From Acinetobacter gyllenbergii CIP 110306 = MTCC 11365 (GTDB lineage Bacteria; Pseudomonadota; Gammaproteobacteria; Pseudomonadales; Moraxellaceae), in assembly GCF_000413855.1 (NCBI RefSeq), contig NZ_ATGG01000004.1:1-64000 (forward strand): a stretch of 64,000 bases of DNA. Direction: 5' to 3'. Of this stretch, positions 16,579 to 26,362 are shown in pieces. Position 1 is the stretch's first letter. Each line of letters starts with the position of its first letter. Below the pieces are notes generated by a model. That model did no database searches. It was not told where the DNA came from and was given only the letters and a program-made list of their open reading frames with translations. Both the position numbers and the translations under genes were made by a program.

Positions 16579-16738
16579 GTATATCGGCAGAACCTTGTTT
16601 TTAACAAAGAATCGAAAAAAGCCCAGCTTTCTGTTGTAAACAGGTGAAATTCGCTTTTCGTGAATGAAGCTTTAGGATTAAAATAACTGCCGAAAACAAT
16701 AGACGATAACCTTCTTTTTTGAGTTGAAGAATTAGACT

Positions 16739-17836
16739 GTGACCAATTCCCCACAAAACAAACCTAAACATGTCATGATGATGGCCGCTGGTACAGGTGG
16801 ACACGTTTTTCCTGCACTTGCTGTTGCTAGACAACTGCAACAAGAAGGCTGTCAGGTCTCATGGTTGGCGACCCCGACAGGAATGGAAAATCGGTTGTTG
16901 AAAGATCAAAATATTCCGATTTATCAAATTGATATTCAAGGTGTGCGCGGCAATGGTCTGGTCCGTAAACTCAGTGCACCGTTTAAAATTTTAAAAGCCA
17001 CGCTCAGTGCTATGCGCTATATGAAACAGCTCGAGATTGATGCTGTGGCGGGTTTTGGTGGTTATGTGGCAGGCCCAGGCGGCTTGGCTGCACGTTTACT
17101 CGGTATTCCTGTATTGATCCATGAGCAAAATGCGATTGCAGGTTTTACCAACACTCAATTGGCACGTATTGCCAAGACCGTGTGTCAGGCTTTTCCAAAT
17201 ACATTTGCAAACAGTGATAAAGTCGTGACCACAGGTAATCCTGTGCGTGCGGAAATCACTGCGATTTTAAATCCTTCTTGGCGCTATCAAACCCGCGAAC
17301 AAGAACAACTGCCATTGAATGTTTTGATTGTAGGGGGGTCGCTCGGTGCGCAAGCGCTGAATGAGCGTTTGCCTGAGGCCTTGAAAAAGGTCACTGTGCC
17401 GCTGCAGGTATTTCATCAATGTGGTCAAAACAAGCAAGATGCCACGCGTGCACTGTATCAAGATGCCCCTGCCAGTTTGAATATTCAGGTTGAACCTTTT
17501 ATTCAGGATATGGCCAAGGCTTATAGTGAAGCTGATTTGATTATTTGTCGTGCCGGTGCTTTAACGGTAACCGAAGTGGCAACTGCAGGTTTGGCTGCAA
17601 TCTTTGTGCCGTTACCGATTGCGGTGGATGACCACCAAACTGCAAATGCGAAATTCTTGGCCAATGCAGGTGCTGCTAAGATTTGCCAGCAAGCAGACAT
17701 GACACCTGCTGTTTTGGATGAGTTGTTAGCAACCTTATTAAATCGCCAACTCCTGTCTGAAATGGCAGTTAAAGCACGTCAACAAGCACAACCGAATGCA
17801 ACACAGCATGTGGTTGATCTAATTAAAAAATTGTAA
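16739..17836 (+). CDS. murG: UDP-GlcNAc:undecaprenyl-PP-MurNAc-pentapeptide transferase MurG
   Basis: A 365-residue peripheral inner-membrane glycosyltransferase that converts lipid I to lipid II. The donor and acceptor loops [15 protein letters not shown] and [12 protein letters not shown], the HEQNAIAG motif and the C-terminal [11 protein letters not shown] are present. It starts with GTG at 16739, which gives the usual MTxS start of Acinetobacter MurG; the next in-frame Met lies close to the GTGGH loop and would truncate the fold. It opens the wall/division cluster and murC follows after 13 bases. Confidence 0.95.
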   Translation: MTNSPQNKPKHVMMMAAGTGGHVFPALAVARQLQQEGCQVSWLATPTGMENRLLKDQNIPIYQIDIQGVRGNGLVRKLSAPFKILKATLSAMRYMKQLEIDAVAGFGGYVAGPGGLAARLLGIPVLIHEQNAIAGFTNTQLARIAKTVCQAFPNTFANSDKVVTTGNPVRAEITAILNPSWRYQTREQEQLPLNVLIVGGSLGAQALNERLPEALKKVTVPLQVFHQCGQNKQDATRALYQDAPASLNIQVEPFIQDMAKAYSEADLIICRAGALTVTEVATAGLAAIFVPLPIAVDDHQTANAKFLANAGAAKICQQADMTPAVLDELLATLLNRQLLSEMAVKARQQAQPNATQHVVDLIKKL

Positions 17837-17849
17837 TTCGAGTTTATCT

Positions 17850-19295
17850 ATGTCTCCTACAAATCCAAGCCAAGCCAAAAAGCTGATTAAAGTGCCAGAA
17901 ATGCGCCGTATTAAAAATATCCACTTTGTTGGTATTGGTGGTGCGGGGATGTGCGGTATTGCCGAAGTATTGAGTAACCAAGGTTATAAAATTTCAGGCT
18001 CAGACATTAAAGCGTCGAAAACCACGGCTCAACTTGAAGCCAATGGCATTAAAGTATTTATTGGTCACTCGGCTGACAATATTAAAAATGCCAATGTATT
18101 GGTGGTGTCGACTGCAATTGATCCTGAAAATCCAGAGATTAAAGCAGCGATTGAACAGCGGACTCCGATTGTCCGCCGTGCGGAAATGTTGGGTGAATTG
18201 ATGCGTTACCGCCACGGGATTGCGGTTGCGGGTACGCATGGTAAAACCACCACCACCAGTTTGTTGACCACCATGTTGGCAGAAGAAAACCTTGATCCGA
18301 CGTATGTGATTGGTGGTTTGCTGAATAGTACAGGTGTGAATGCTGCACTCGGTGAAAGTCGTTTCATCGTGGCGGAAGCAGATGAGTCAGATGCCTCTTT
18401 CTTGTATTTGCAACCGATGGCTGCGATCGTGACCAATATTGATGCAGATCATATGGACACTTATGAAGGCAGCTTTGATAAGTTAAAAGATACCTTTATT
18501 CAGTTCCTACATAACCTGCCATTCTACGGCTTGGCTGTGGTCTGTGGTGATGACGCCAATATTCGTGAAATTTTACCGCGTGTGGGCCGCCCAGTCTTGA
18601 CCTATGGTTTTGATGAAGACAACGATATTCGTGCGGTTGATGTTGAACAAGAAGGCATGCAGTCGCACTTTACCGTATTGCGTAAAGACCGTGAGCCATT
18701 GCGTGTCACCATCAATCAACCGGGCTTGCATAATGTCTTGAATGCGTTGGCTGCGATTGGTGTGGCAACCGATGAAGGTGTTTCTGATGGTGCGATTTGT
18801 CGTGCTTTAGAAGGCTTTAGTGGTGTCGGTCGTCGCTTCCAAGTTCAAGGTGAATATGAAGTGGGCGAAGGCTTGGTGAAGTTAGTGGATGACTATGGTC
18901 ACCATCCGAAAGAAGTTGAAGCGACCATTAAAGCCGCGCGTGCCAGCCATCCAGACCGTCGTTTGGTGATGTTGTTCCAACCACACCGTTTTAGCCGTAC
19001 CCGTGATTGTTTTGATGACTTTGTCGATGTGTTATCACAAGTCGATCAATTGTTATTACTGGAAGTCTATCCAGCGGGTGAAAAGCCGATTGTGGGTGCT
19101 GATAGTCGTGCTTTAGCACGCAGTATTCGGTTACGTGGCGAAGTTGAACCGATCTTGGTTGATCCAGTGGATGGTAATTTACCGAACGTTTTACAAAAAG
19201 TGTTACAAGCAAATGACCTGTTATTAACACAAGGCGCGGGTAACGTCGGTGCAATTTCGGTAGAATTGGCTCAGCATCGCTTGTATGCCAAATAA
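17850..19295 (+). CDS. murC: UDP-N-acetylmuramate--L-alanine ligase
   Basis: A 481-residue cytoplasmic Mur ligase that adds L-Ala to UDP-MurNAc. The N-terminal [14 protein letters not shown] binds the UDP substrate, [12 protein letters not shown] is the ATP P-loop, and [10 protein letters not shown] begins the C-terminal domain. A leader of about 20 residues rich in Lys precedes the fold. Second gene in the murG-murC-ddl-ftsQ-ftsA run. Confidence 0.96.
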   Translation: MSPTNPSQAKKLIKVPEMRRIKNIHFVGIGGAGMCGIAEVLSNQGYKISGSDIKASKTTAQLEANGIKVFIGHSADNIKNANVLVVSTAIDPENPEIKAAIEQRTPIVRRAEMLGELMRYRHGIAVAGTHGKTTTTSLLTTMLAEENLDPTYVIGGLLNSTGVNAALGESRFIVAEADESDASFLYLQPMAAIVTNIDADHMDTYEGSFDKLKDTFIQFLHNLPFYGLAVVCGDDANIREILPRVGRPVLTYGFDEDNDIRAVDVEQEGMQSHFTVLRKDREPLRVTINQPGLHNVLNALAAIGVATDEGVSDGAICRALEGFSGVGRRFQVQGEYEVGEGLVKLVDDYGHHPKEVEATIKAARASHPDRRLVMLFQPHRFSRTRDCFDDFVDVLSQVDQLLLLEVYPAGEKPIVGADSRALARSIRLRGEVEPILVDPVDGNLPNVLQKVLQANDLLLTQGAGNVGAISVELAQHRLYAK

Positions 19296-19334
19296 TTTTG
19301 TTTTGTGAATATTAAAAGTTTTAAGGATATAAAC

Positions 19335-20261
19335 GTGTCAAATGCTGCAAAATTCGGCAAAGTTGCTGTGTTGTTTGGTGGGAAGTCGGCTGAGCGCGCT
19401 GTGTCATTGGACAGCGGTCAAGCTGTTCTAGAGGCGTTATTGCGTTCGGGCGTACAGGCAGAAGCATTTGACCCACAAGATCGAAGCGTGACTGAACTGG
19501 TGGGTTATGATCGTGCTTTTATCGTATTACATGGTCGTGGCGGTGAAGACGGTCAGATCCAAGGCGTATTGGAATGGTTAAACCTGCCATATACGGGTAC
19601 GGGTGTACAAGGTTCTGCGATTGGCATGGACAAAGTCAAAACCAAGCAAATCTGGCAGGGCAGTGATCTGCCAACTGCACCCTACCGTATCATTACCAAA
19701 GACACGGATCTTGAGCCTGTAATTGCAGAATTGGGCTTACCTGTGATTATCAAGCCAGTGCATGAAGGTTCAAGCGTTGGCATGAGTAAAGTTGAAAAAG
19801 CTGAAGATTTTGCTGCTGCGATTGAAAAAGCCACTCAGCACGATGCTGTGGTGATGGCAGAAAAATGGATCACGGGTCGTGAATTCACCATTTCATTCTT
19901 AAATGGTCAGCCTTTACCAGTGATTCGTTTACAGCCACCCGCAGATGTGGCGTTCTACGACTATGAAGCCAAATATCAACGCAATGATGTGGAATATGGC
20001 ATTCCTTGCGGTCTGAGTGAAGCAGAAGAAAAAAGCTTACAGGCGCTTTGCTTACGCGCTTTCCAAGCGGTCGGTGCAGAAGGCTGGGGTCGTATTGATG
20101 CGATGCAGGATGAACAGGGTAACTTCTGGTTATTAGAGGTAAATACAGTGCCAGGTATGACCAGTCACTCGTTGGTGCCAAAAGCGGCGCAAGCAGTGGG
20201 CTATAACTTTGATCAGCTCTGCGTTGCGATTTTAGAGCAAACCTTAACAAAGTCGGCTTAA
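19335..20261 (+). CDS. ddl: D-alanine--D-alanine ligase
   Basis: A 308-residue ATP-grasp enzyme that makes the D-Ala-D-Ala dipeptide. HGRGGEDGQIQG, KPVHEGSSVGMSKV and the C-terminal EVNTVPGMTSHS mark substrate, ATP and metal binding. The GTG at 19335 is chosen: AAGGAT lies 6 bases before it and the protein then opens with a short leader before GKVAVLFGGKSAER as in relatives. A GTG at 19305 in the same frame would add ten residues without support. ftsQ follows after 6 bases. Confidence 0.95.
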   Translation: MSNAAKFGKVAVLFGGKSAERAVSLDSGQAVLEALLRSGVQAEAFDPQDRSVTELVGYDRAFIVLHGRGGEDGQIQGVLEWLNLPYTGTGVQGSAIGMDKVKTKQIWQGSDLPTAPYRIITKDTDLEPVIAELGLPVIIKPVHEGSSVGMSKVEKAEDFAAAIEKATQHDAVVMAEKWITGREFTISFLNGQPLPVIRLQPPADVAFYDYEAKYQRNDVEYGIPCGLSEAEEKSLQALCLRAFQAVGAEGWGRIDAMQDEQGNFWLLEVNTVPGMTSHSLVPKAAQAVGYNFDQLCVAILEQTLTKSA

Positions 20262-20267
20262 CGATTT

Positions 20268-21125
20268 ATGGCTCAACTACCTGCTTCGATGCGCCGTAAA
20301 ACACGGCCAGCCATTAGCTCGATTCACGAGAAACCGCCTTCGCCTCGACAAAAGATGGTGAATGCGGGTGGTTGGATATTGCTGGTGATTGCATTTGCGG
20401 TGTTGGCACTGGGTTTGTTTGCTTTATATAAAGTCATGACAGATGCTCGAGTGGCGCAGTTGCAGGTGGTCGGGACCAATTCTGATGTTGAGAACCAGCA
20501 GTTAGTTCAATATCTGAATCCGATTATTAAAGATAACTACTTCACTTCAGATTTAGAGCAAATTCGCGATCAAGCATTAAAAGTGTCATGGGTTGATCGT
20601 GTGGTGGTGTCACGGGCTTGGCCAAATGCAATTCGGGTGCGGGTGATGCCGCGTCATGCGATTGCACGTTGGGGAACAGGGCGTTTGCTCAGTGACAATG
20701 GTGATGTATTTAGCGAGGCAGTGCCAACAGCACATCCAAACTTGCCGCTACTGCATGGGCCAGCCAGCCAATCCAAAATGATGATGCGTCGCTATAATGA
20801 AATTAATCAACTGTTTCATCCAGCGAATTTGAGATTAAAAGAATTGTATTTAACCGAGCGTATGACGTGGTTCATGCAATTTGATTCAGGCCTACGGATT
20901 ATTGTAGATCAGGATCAGACCATGAATAAGCTTCAGCGTTTAAGCCATTTGGCACAAACGGATTTAAAACCTGTATGGTCAAAAATCACGGCAATTGATC
21001 TGCGTTATCGGAATGGCTTGGCTATTCAGTGGAAAAACGCAGCTCCGCCAAAGATTGTCAACGGTCAGTTAGTTGTAACGATTGATGACACAAGCCTTGC
21101 AGGGGCAATTCAGGCAAAGCCATAA
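20268..21125 (+). CDS. ftsQ: Cell division protein FtsQ
   Basis: A 285-residue bitopic inner-membrane protein linking early and late divisome parts. A basic cytoplasmic tail of about 30 residues is followed by one membrane segment (WILLVIAFAVLALGLFALY), then a POTRA domain starting at VAQLQVVGTNSDV and the FtsQ beta domain with WPNAIRVRVMPRHAIARWG. Its position between ddl and ftsA is the conserved one. Confidence 0.94.
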   Translation: MAQLPASMRRKTRPAISSIHEKPPSPRQKMVNAGGWILLVIAFAVLALGLFALYKVMTDARVAQLQVVGTNSDVENQQLVQYLNPIIKDNYFTSDLEQIRDQALKVSWVDRVVVSRAWPNAIRVRVMPRHAIARWGTGRLLSDNGDVFSEAVPTAHPNLPLLHGPASQSKMMMRRYNEINQLFHPANLRLKELYLTERMTWFMQFDSGLRIIVDQDQTMNKLQRLSHLAQTDLKPVWSKITAIDLRYRNGLAIQWKNAAPPKIVNGQLVVTIDDTSLAGAIQAKP

Positions 21126-21186
21126 TACGTGGCTTAAAATAAAGGGCAGTGGTCCTAAACAACACTAAAGATATGGTATTGAAGTA

Positions 21187-22449
21187 ATGAGTGAAGCTGT
21201 TCCCTCAGTTGTTGCGATTGATATTGGGACTCATAAAGTCACAGTTTTGATTGGTAAGATCCATGCGCCGGATAAGATCCAGGTCATTGGCATGGCAACT
21301 GCTCGCAACCGAGGTATGGTTAAAGGCAAGATTGTTAGCTTAGACAAGGTGATTGCGGCGATTAAAAATGCGGTATCCGAAGCAGAGGATATGGCTGAAT
21401 GCCGTATTCATAGTGCATGGGTATCGATTCCAAGTACTGAATTACAAAGTTTTTATGCCTCAGGCCGTACGCCAGTTGCCAACCACGATCATATTATTAC
21501 GACAAATGAAGTGGTACGCGCGTTAGAATTGGCCAAAGCCAGTCATGTGTCACCAGATTATTATCTTGCTAGCGCAGTGCCATTGGGCTTTGAGCTGGGT
21601 GATTCGGCCGAATGGGTACAAAACCCAGTCAATATGTCGGCGCATAGCATGACCGGGCATTATCAGTTGATGATGATGCCGATCAGCACCATGCAAAACC
21701 TTGATCGTGCCATGAAAGGGGCCAATATCGGGGTGGAGAAAATGGTGGTGTCTTGCTTGGCAACCGCTGAAGCCAGTCTGCTCAAAGACGAAAAAGAATA
21801 TGGTGTTTGCTTGGTGGATATTGGTGCGGGTATTACCAATATTGCGGTGTATCTGGATGGTCGTTTGGCACTTGCACGGACCTTGCCACGTGGTGGTGAG
21901 AATGTCACCCGTGATATTGCTGCTGTTTTGCAGACCACCACGGAAGAAGCGGAACGCATCAAGATTTTGCATGGCTGCGTGGATATGAGCGTAGTCAAAC
22001 CTGATCACATGATTCAAGTACAAGGCATTGATGGTACACAAACCATCAGTCGTATTGAGCTTGCAGAAATCATCATTGCACGTTATGAAGAAATCTTTAG
22101 CCTCATTCGTGAAGAGTTAGAGCATAGTGGTGCAATTCATGGTCTCTATCATGGCGTGGTACTCACTGGGGATGCCTGTCAAATTGAAGGCATGGTGAAT
22201 CTGGCACGTCGTATGTTGGGTGTCTCTGCGCACTTGGGCAATCCGCCGTTACAGGTCTATGCGGATGATCAGCACTTAGCAGCCTTGCGTCGTTCTATGT
22301 ACGCAACCGCAGCGGGTTTGTTGATGTTTAGCCAAAGTGATTTGCAAGATACGGTGGAAGAACCAGAAGAGGCAAGTGATCGTAGTTTTGTTGATCGCGT
22401 TGCCAATGGTTGGAATGCATTAAATAGCAAATTAAAGGCCATCTTTTAA
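21187..22449 (+). CDS. ftsA: Cell division protein FtsA
   Basis: A 420-residue actin-like ATPase that tethers FtsZ to the inner membrane. The phosphate 1 loop VAIDIGTHKVTVLIG and phosphate 2 region CLVDIGAGITNIAVY are clear, as is VVLTGDACQIEGM near the adenosine site. The C-terminal amphipathic membrane helix is visible in VANGWNALNSKLKAIF. A 61-base gap after ftsQ and a 164-base gap before ftsZ. Confidence 0.95.
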   Translation: MSEAVPSVVAIDIGTHKVTVLIGKIHAPDKIQVIGMATARNRGMVKGKIVSLDKVIAAIKNAVSEAEDMAECRIHSAWVSIPSTELQSFYASGRTPVANHDHIITTNEVVRALELAKASHVSPDYYLASAVPLGFELGDSAEWVQNPVNMSAHSMTGHYQLMMMPISTMQNLDRAMKGANIGVEKMVVSCLATAEASLLKDEKEYGVCLVDIGAGITNIAVYLDGRLALARTLPRGGENVTRDIAAVLQTTTEEAERIKILHGCVDMSVVKPDHMIQVQGIDGTQTISRIELAEIIIARYEEIFSLIREELEHSGAIHGLYHGVVLTGDACQIEGMVNLARRMLGVSAHLGNPPLQVYADDQHLAALRRSMYATAAGLLMFSQSDLQDTVEEPEEASDRSFVDRVANGWNALNSKLKAIF

Positions 22450-22613
22450 GTTGTAGTTATTTTTGGGAAAATTTGTTAGGAAGTTGTTCTAAATCCGCCA
22501 CTGTACTTGACAAGCTAGCGATTATTGAACAGCATCCTAAACATCAGTTGTTTAAAAATCAGGGCAGTAACGGGCTGAAGTAACTGCCATTAATATTAGG
22601 AAATCTAAAGGTC

Positions 22614-23795
22614 ATGGCCTCATTTGAATTTATAGAAGATGAACTAGACAATGGCAACGGTCAAGCCCGTTTCACAGTATTTGGCGTTGGTGGTGGCGGT
22701 GGTAATGCCGTGCAGCATATGGCGCAATCTGACATTCAAGGTGTAAAGTTCGTTTGTGCAAATACCGACAAACAAGCCTTGGATAGCATGAATGCCCCGT
22801 TCAAAATTCAATTGGGTGAACAAAGTACACGTGGTTTAGGTGCTGGTGCGAATCCTGAGGTGGGTCAAATTGCGGCAGAAGAAAGCCGTGAAGTGATTCG
22901 TCAGCATCTTGAAGGGACTGACATGGTGTTTGTCACTGCCGGTATGGGCGGTGGTACAGGTACCGGTGCTGCGCCAGTGGTTGCCGAAGTTGCCAAAGAA
23001 ATGGGCATCTTGACTGTAGGTGTGGTGACTACGCCATTCAACTTTGAAGGCCGTCGTCGTCAAAAGTCTGCTGAAAAAGGCATTGATGCTTTAGAAGCAC
23101 ATGTGGATTCATTGATCATCATTCCAAACCAACGCTTACTCAGCGTATATGGCGATATTTCAATGAAAGATGCCTATAAAAAGGCAGATGATGTGTTGCT
23201 GAATGCGGTACGCAGTATCTTTGATCTTGTGGTAAATCGTGGTCATATTAACCTTGACTTTGCTGACTTGAAAACAGCGATGAGTACCCGTGGTTATGCC
23301 ATGATGGGTGCTGGTTTAGGCCGTGGTGAAGACCGTGCTCGCCAAGCAGCTGAGCAGGCAATTCGTAGCCCATTGCTTGATAATGTGAATATTATCAATG
23401 CCAAAGGTGTGTTGATTAACATCACGGGTGGAGATGATATTACTCTGCGTGAAACTGAAATCATTACTGATGTGGTCAATCAAATCGTTGATTTGGATGA
23501 GGGTGAAATCTTCTACGGCACAGTATTTGATCCGGATGCACGTGATGAATTACGCGTTACGGTCATTGCAACAGGTTTAACCCGTAATGCGAGTGAAGTT
23601 GATCAGAAGCGCCGTGCGGTGACTTCACATGCACCAGCTTCTCAATCTGTACAGCAGTCGGTTGATGAGGATGATGTTCCTGCGATCAGCAAACGTACAA
23701 ATACCGATGCGCCAGTGAGCGCTGCGGCAAGTTCTACGCCACGATCATCGCCAATGAGCATTCAAGACTATCTGAAAAATCAACAGCGTAAATAA
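22614..23795 (+). CDS. ftsZ: Cell division protein FtsZ
   Basis: A 393-residue tubulin-like GTPase that forms the Z ring. The GTP-binding loop [18 protein letters not shown] and the N-terminal [15 protein letters not shown] are intact. A variable linker (residues 320-375) ends in a C-terminal peptide [12 protein letters not shown] that would bind FtsA and ZipA. The 164 bases upstream hold a GGCAGT/ACTGCC hairpin and AGGAAA plus AAAGG near the ATG. A strong terminator follows. Confidence 0.97.
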   Translation: MASFEFIEDELDNGNGQARFTVFGVGGGGGNAVQHMAQSDIQGVKFVCANTDKQALDSMNAPFKIQLGEQSTRGLGAGANPEVGQIAAEESREVIRQHLEGTDMVFVTAGMGGGTGTGAAPVVAEVAKEMGILTVGVVTTPFNFEGRRRQKSAEKGIDALEAHVDSLIIIPNQRLLSVYGDISMKDAYKKADDVLLNAVRSIFDLVVNRGHINLDFADLKTAMSTRGYAMMGAGLGRGEDRARQAAEQAIRSPLLDNVNIINAKGVLINITGGDDITLRETEIITDVVNQIVDLDEGEIFYGTVFDPDARDELRVTVIATGLTRNASEVDQKRRAVTSHAPASQSVQQSVDEDDVPAISKRTNTDAPVSAAASSTPRSSPMSIQDYLKNQQRK

Positions 23796-23814
23796 TAAAA
23801 TCATATATTTAGAG

Positions 23815-23846
23815 AAAGGGGGCAATTAATTGCCCCCTTTTTTATT
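23815..23846 (+). terminator. ftsZ terminator closing the division cluster
   Basis: AAAGGGGGCAA pairs perfectly with TTGCCCCCTTT around TTAA, followed by a T-rich run. Confidence 0.92.
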
Positions 23847-23906
23847 TTTTTAAAATGGCAAAATATGCTAAGTTATATCGGTTTTTGCAAATGAAGTTGG
23901 TATGGC

Positions 23907-24809
23907 ATGTTGAAACAACGTACTCTCAAGCGTGTGGTGAAAGCGAGCGGTATTGGTCTGCACAGTGGTCAAAAGGTGCTGATTAATTTTGTTCCGCATC
24001 ATATTGATGGGGGTATTGTCTTTCGCCGTATCGACTTAAATCCTCCGGTGGATATTACGGCCAATGCGCTGTTAATCCAAGAAGCTTTTATGTGTTCGAA
24101 TCTGGTGCGTGATGACATTAAAGTCGGTACCATTGAACATGTGATGAGTGCGATTGCTGGCTTGGGGATTGATAACCTGATTGTAGAAGTGTCTGCATCC
24201 GAAGTACCGATTATGGATGGTAGCGCGGGACCGTTTATTTATTTATTGATGCAAGGTGAACTGGCGGAGCAAGATGCGCCAAAGAAGTTCATTCGCATTT
24301 TAAAGCCTGTAGAGGCTTTAATCGAAGACAAAAAAGCCATTTTTTCACCCCATTCAGGCTTCCAGCTGAACTTTACCATCGACTTTGATCATCCTGCCTT
24401 TGCCAAAGAATACCAATCAGCGACGATCGATTTTTCAACAGAAACCTTTGTCTATGAAGTCAGTGAAGCACGAACCTTTGGCTTCATGAAAGATTTAGAC
24501 TATTTAAAAGCCAATAATCTGGCGTTGGGTGCGAGTCTTGAAAATGCGATTGGCGTGGATGATACCGGTGTGGTCAATGAGGAAGGCTTGCGCTTTGCTG
24601 ATGAGTTTGTACGACATAAAATTTTAGATGCCGTCGGTGACTTATATTTACTTGGACATCAGATTATTGCCAAGTTTGATGGGTACAAATCAGGGCATGC
24701 GTTGAACAACCAGCTATTACGCAATGTTCAAAACGATCCAAGCAGCTATGAAATTGTAACATTTAATAACGAGAGTGATTGTCCAATTCCTTATGTGAGT
24801 GTGACATAA
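23907..24809 (+). CDS. lpxC: UDP-3-O-acyl-N-acetylglucosamine deacetylase
   Basis: A 300-residue zinc deacetylase that commits lipid A synthesis. Zinc ligands are the His in [16 protein letters not shown] and the His and Asp in [18 protein letters not shown]; the final His of that motif is the general-acid residue. Length is close to the family's usual 300-305. It sits after the ftsZ terminator with its own start region, as in other gammaproteobacteria. Confidence 0.96.
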   Translation: MLKQRTLKRVVKASGIGLHSGQKVLINFVPHHIDGGIVFRRIDLNPPVDITANALLIQEAFMCSNLVRDDIKVGTIEHVMSAIAGLGIDNLIVEVSASEVPIMDGSAGPFIYLLMQGELAEQDAPKKFIRILKPVEALIEDKKAIFSPHSGFQLNFTIDFDHPAFAKEYQSATIDFSTETFVYEVSEARTFGFMKDLDYLKANNLALGASLENAIGVDDTGVVNEEGLRFADEFVRHKILDAVGDLYLLGHQIIAKFDGYKSGHALNNQLLRNVQNDPSSYEIVTFNNESDCPIPYVSVT

Positions 24810-24907
24810 GTCATTGTCTTTTATTGCCTATGTTATATTATAACAATTGAATCTGAGATTTTCATCACACAAAATTAGAGTGTATTCCAACACTTAATCT
24901 ATGCAGT

Positions 24908-25348
24908 TTACTTTTTATTGCTTGCCAAACGTAGTAAAGCTTGGCTAAGCTTAGGGTCGCTCACATATTCAGCGGCGCTGCGCAATTGCTCTTGGGTCTC
25001 TGATGTTAGTGTTTTTGTTGGGGGAGAGGGTTCACGAGAGACAACTGTTTTGTTTCTTAACCGAACTTGAATTTTTCGTAATTCCTTGAGTCCTTCGAGC
25101 TGAGCTAACTGCGCAACATAGTGGCTTTGTAAATAGCTGAGTTGACTAATCATTGCTTGATTTTCACCAGTGATGATCAAAACGCCATGTTGATAACAAA
25201 CAACCTGCCATTGCTCTGGTTGGGGCAGTAAGGGTTGAATAATTTTCGTAAGTTGTTTCCATTGTGTGACTTGCGTCGTCAGAAACGTTAAGTTTCCAGT
25301 TTTTATGTGTTGTCCTTTCTGTTGGAAAACGTTGTTAGGCTCAGACAT
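24908..25348 (-). CDS. DUF721 domain protein, DciA-like
   Basis: A 146-residue cytoplasmic protein whose central part (residues 25-105) follows the DUF721 pattern with WQVVCYQHGVLIITGENQA and LSYLQSHYVAQL. DciA proteins help load the replicative helicase DnaB; that role is inferred from family and from the usual place beside lpxC. The ATG at 25348 is supported by GAGGAAG; the frame continues upstream to 25462 but runs through the divergent peptidase gene. A Thr/Pro-rich linker leads to a short C-terminal helix. Confidence 0.82.
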   Translation of the reverse strand: MSEPNNVFQQKGQHIKTGNLTFLTTQVTQWKQLTKIIQPLLPQPEQWQVVCYQHGVLIITGENQAMISQLSYLQSHYVAQLAQLEGLKELRKIQVRLRNKTVVSREPSPPTKTLTSETQEQLRSAAEYVSDPKLSQALLRLASNKK

Positions 25349-25411
25349 AGAACTTCCTCGGAGGTAATGTGTCCATCTTAAGCGTTTGCTCCAACTGTTA
25401 TCAAGGAACAG

Positions 25412-26158
25412 ATGATAAAGGAACGTTTGAAGGACGGTTTCAAGAGGTTTTTTATGCATCATACGCGTCGTATTTTACTCGCATTTTCGTTGGCTGCTTC
25501 AGCTGCTTCGGTTGCTTTTGCAGATTATCAGAACATTGGTCAAGCCACAGGTGATGACCGTTTAGAGCAATTATCAAAAACCTTAGCTCAAGGTTCTTAT
25601 ACTCATTCTGCTGATATGGATCTGCCAGCCGTATCGAATGTGTCAGTTAAATTACGTGAAAAAACCATTGAATTGAACAATGCAACGATCGAGAAGAAAT
25701 ATGGTCGTTCAGCGATTTCATCTCAAGACAATGCACCTTCTTCGTTCTCTGCAAATACAGGTTATTCTTGGTTGGTCAGCCACCCATTACAGGAAGGGCG
25801 AGTTAGCTCATCTTGGGGAACTCGTACTTTACTCGGTTCAACCCGTCACCATTCAGGTGTTGATCTTGCTGCACCATCAGGTACGCCAATCTATGCGACA
25901 GGCCCTGGTGTGGTGACTAAGTCGGGTTGGGGTACAGGTTATGGTCAGTATGTTGAAATTGATCATGGCAATGGTTATATCACCCGTTATGCACATGCAT
26001 CGCGCTTAATGGTCAATGCGGGTGACCGTGTTGGGGCGGGCGAGCATATTGCCAATGTCGGTTGTACAGGTCGTTGTACTGGACCACATTTACATTTTGA
26101 AGTTGTGAAAGATGGTCAACGGAAAAATCCATCAACTTATTTAGCAATGTTGCCTTAA
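25412..26158 (+). CDS. M23 family metallopeptidase (LytM-type)
   Basis: A 248-residue exported peptidase or LytM factor. The M23 zinc motifs are complete: HHSGVDLAAPSGTP (His and Asp) and PHLHFEV (HxH), so it should cut peptidoglycan cross-links. The signal peptide is HTRRILLAFSLAASAASVAFA. Two starts are plausible: ATG at 25412 (AAGGAA close by) and ATG at 25454, which has AGAGG at a good distance and gives a conventional signal peptide. It has no coiled coil of the EnvC or NlpD kind. Confidence 0.88.
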   Translation: MIKERLKDGFKRFFMHHTRRILLAFSLAASAASVAFADYQNIGQATGDDRLEQLSKTLAQGSYTHSADMDLPAVSNVSVKLREKTIELNNATIEKKYGRSAISSQDNAPSSFSANTGYSWLVSHPLQEGRVSSSWGTRTLLGSTRHHSGVDLAAPSGTPIYATGPGVVTKSGWGTGYGQYVEIDHGNGYITRYAHASRLMVNAGDRVGAGEHIANVGCTGRCTGPHLHFEVVKDGQRKNPSTYLAMLP

Positions 26159-26190
26159 TGTAATTTGTTAACAGTTGTATATAAATATCC

Positions 26191-26220
26191 AAAAAAATCG
26201 CCTTTATTGGCGATTTTTTA
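26191..26220 (+). terminator. Terminator after the M23 peptidase gene
   Basis: AAAAAATCGCC pairs with GGCGATTTTTT around TTTATT. Confidence 0.88.
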
Positions 26221-26362
26221 TGTTTTTTGTTTCATTTCGGTCAATGACTATTTTGTCAGAAAATAATAAGGCGTTTTGCATTCATTTAGGGCAATACCTC
26301 TATCACCGCAAAACATGATAAAAATAGGGTTGACAAATAACTTAAGGGAAAAGGTGAATTGT

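Noticed and set aside
14862-22041. Long antisense open frames inside gpx, gshB, murC, ddl and ftsA (for example 19885-20250 and 21550-22041 minus)
   Set aside because: They lie opposite strongly conserved genes, lack ribosome sites and have compositions typical of shadow frames.
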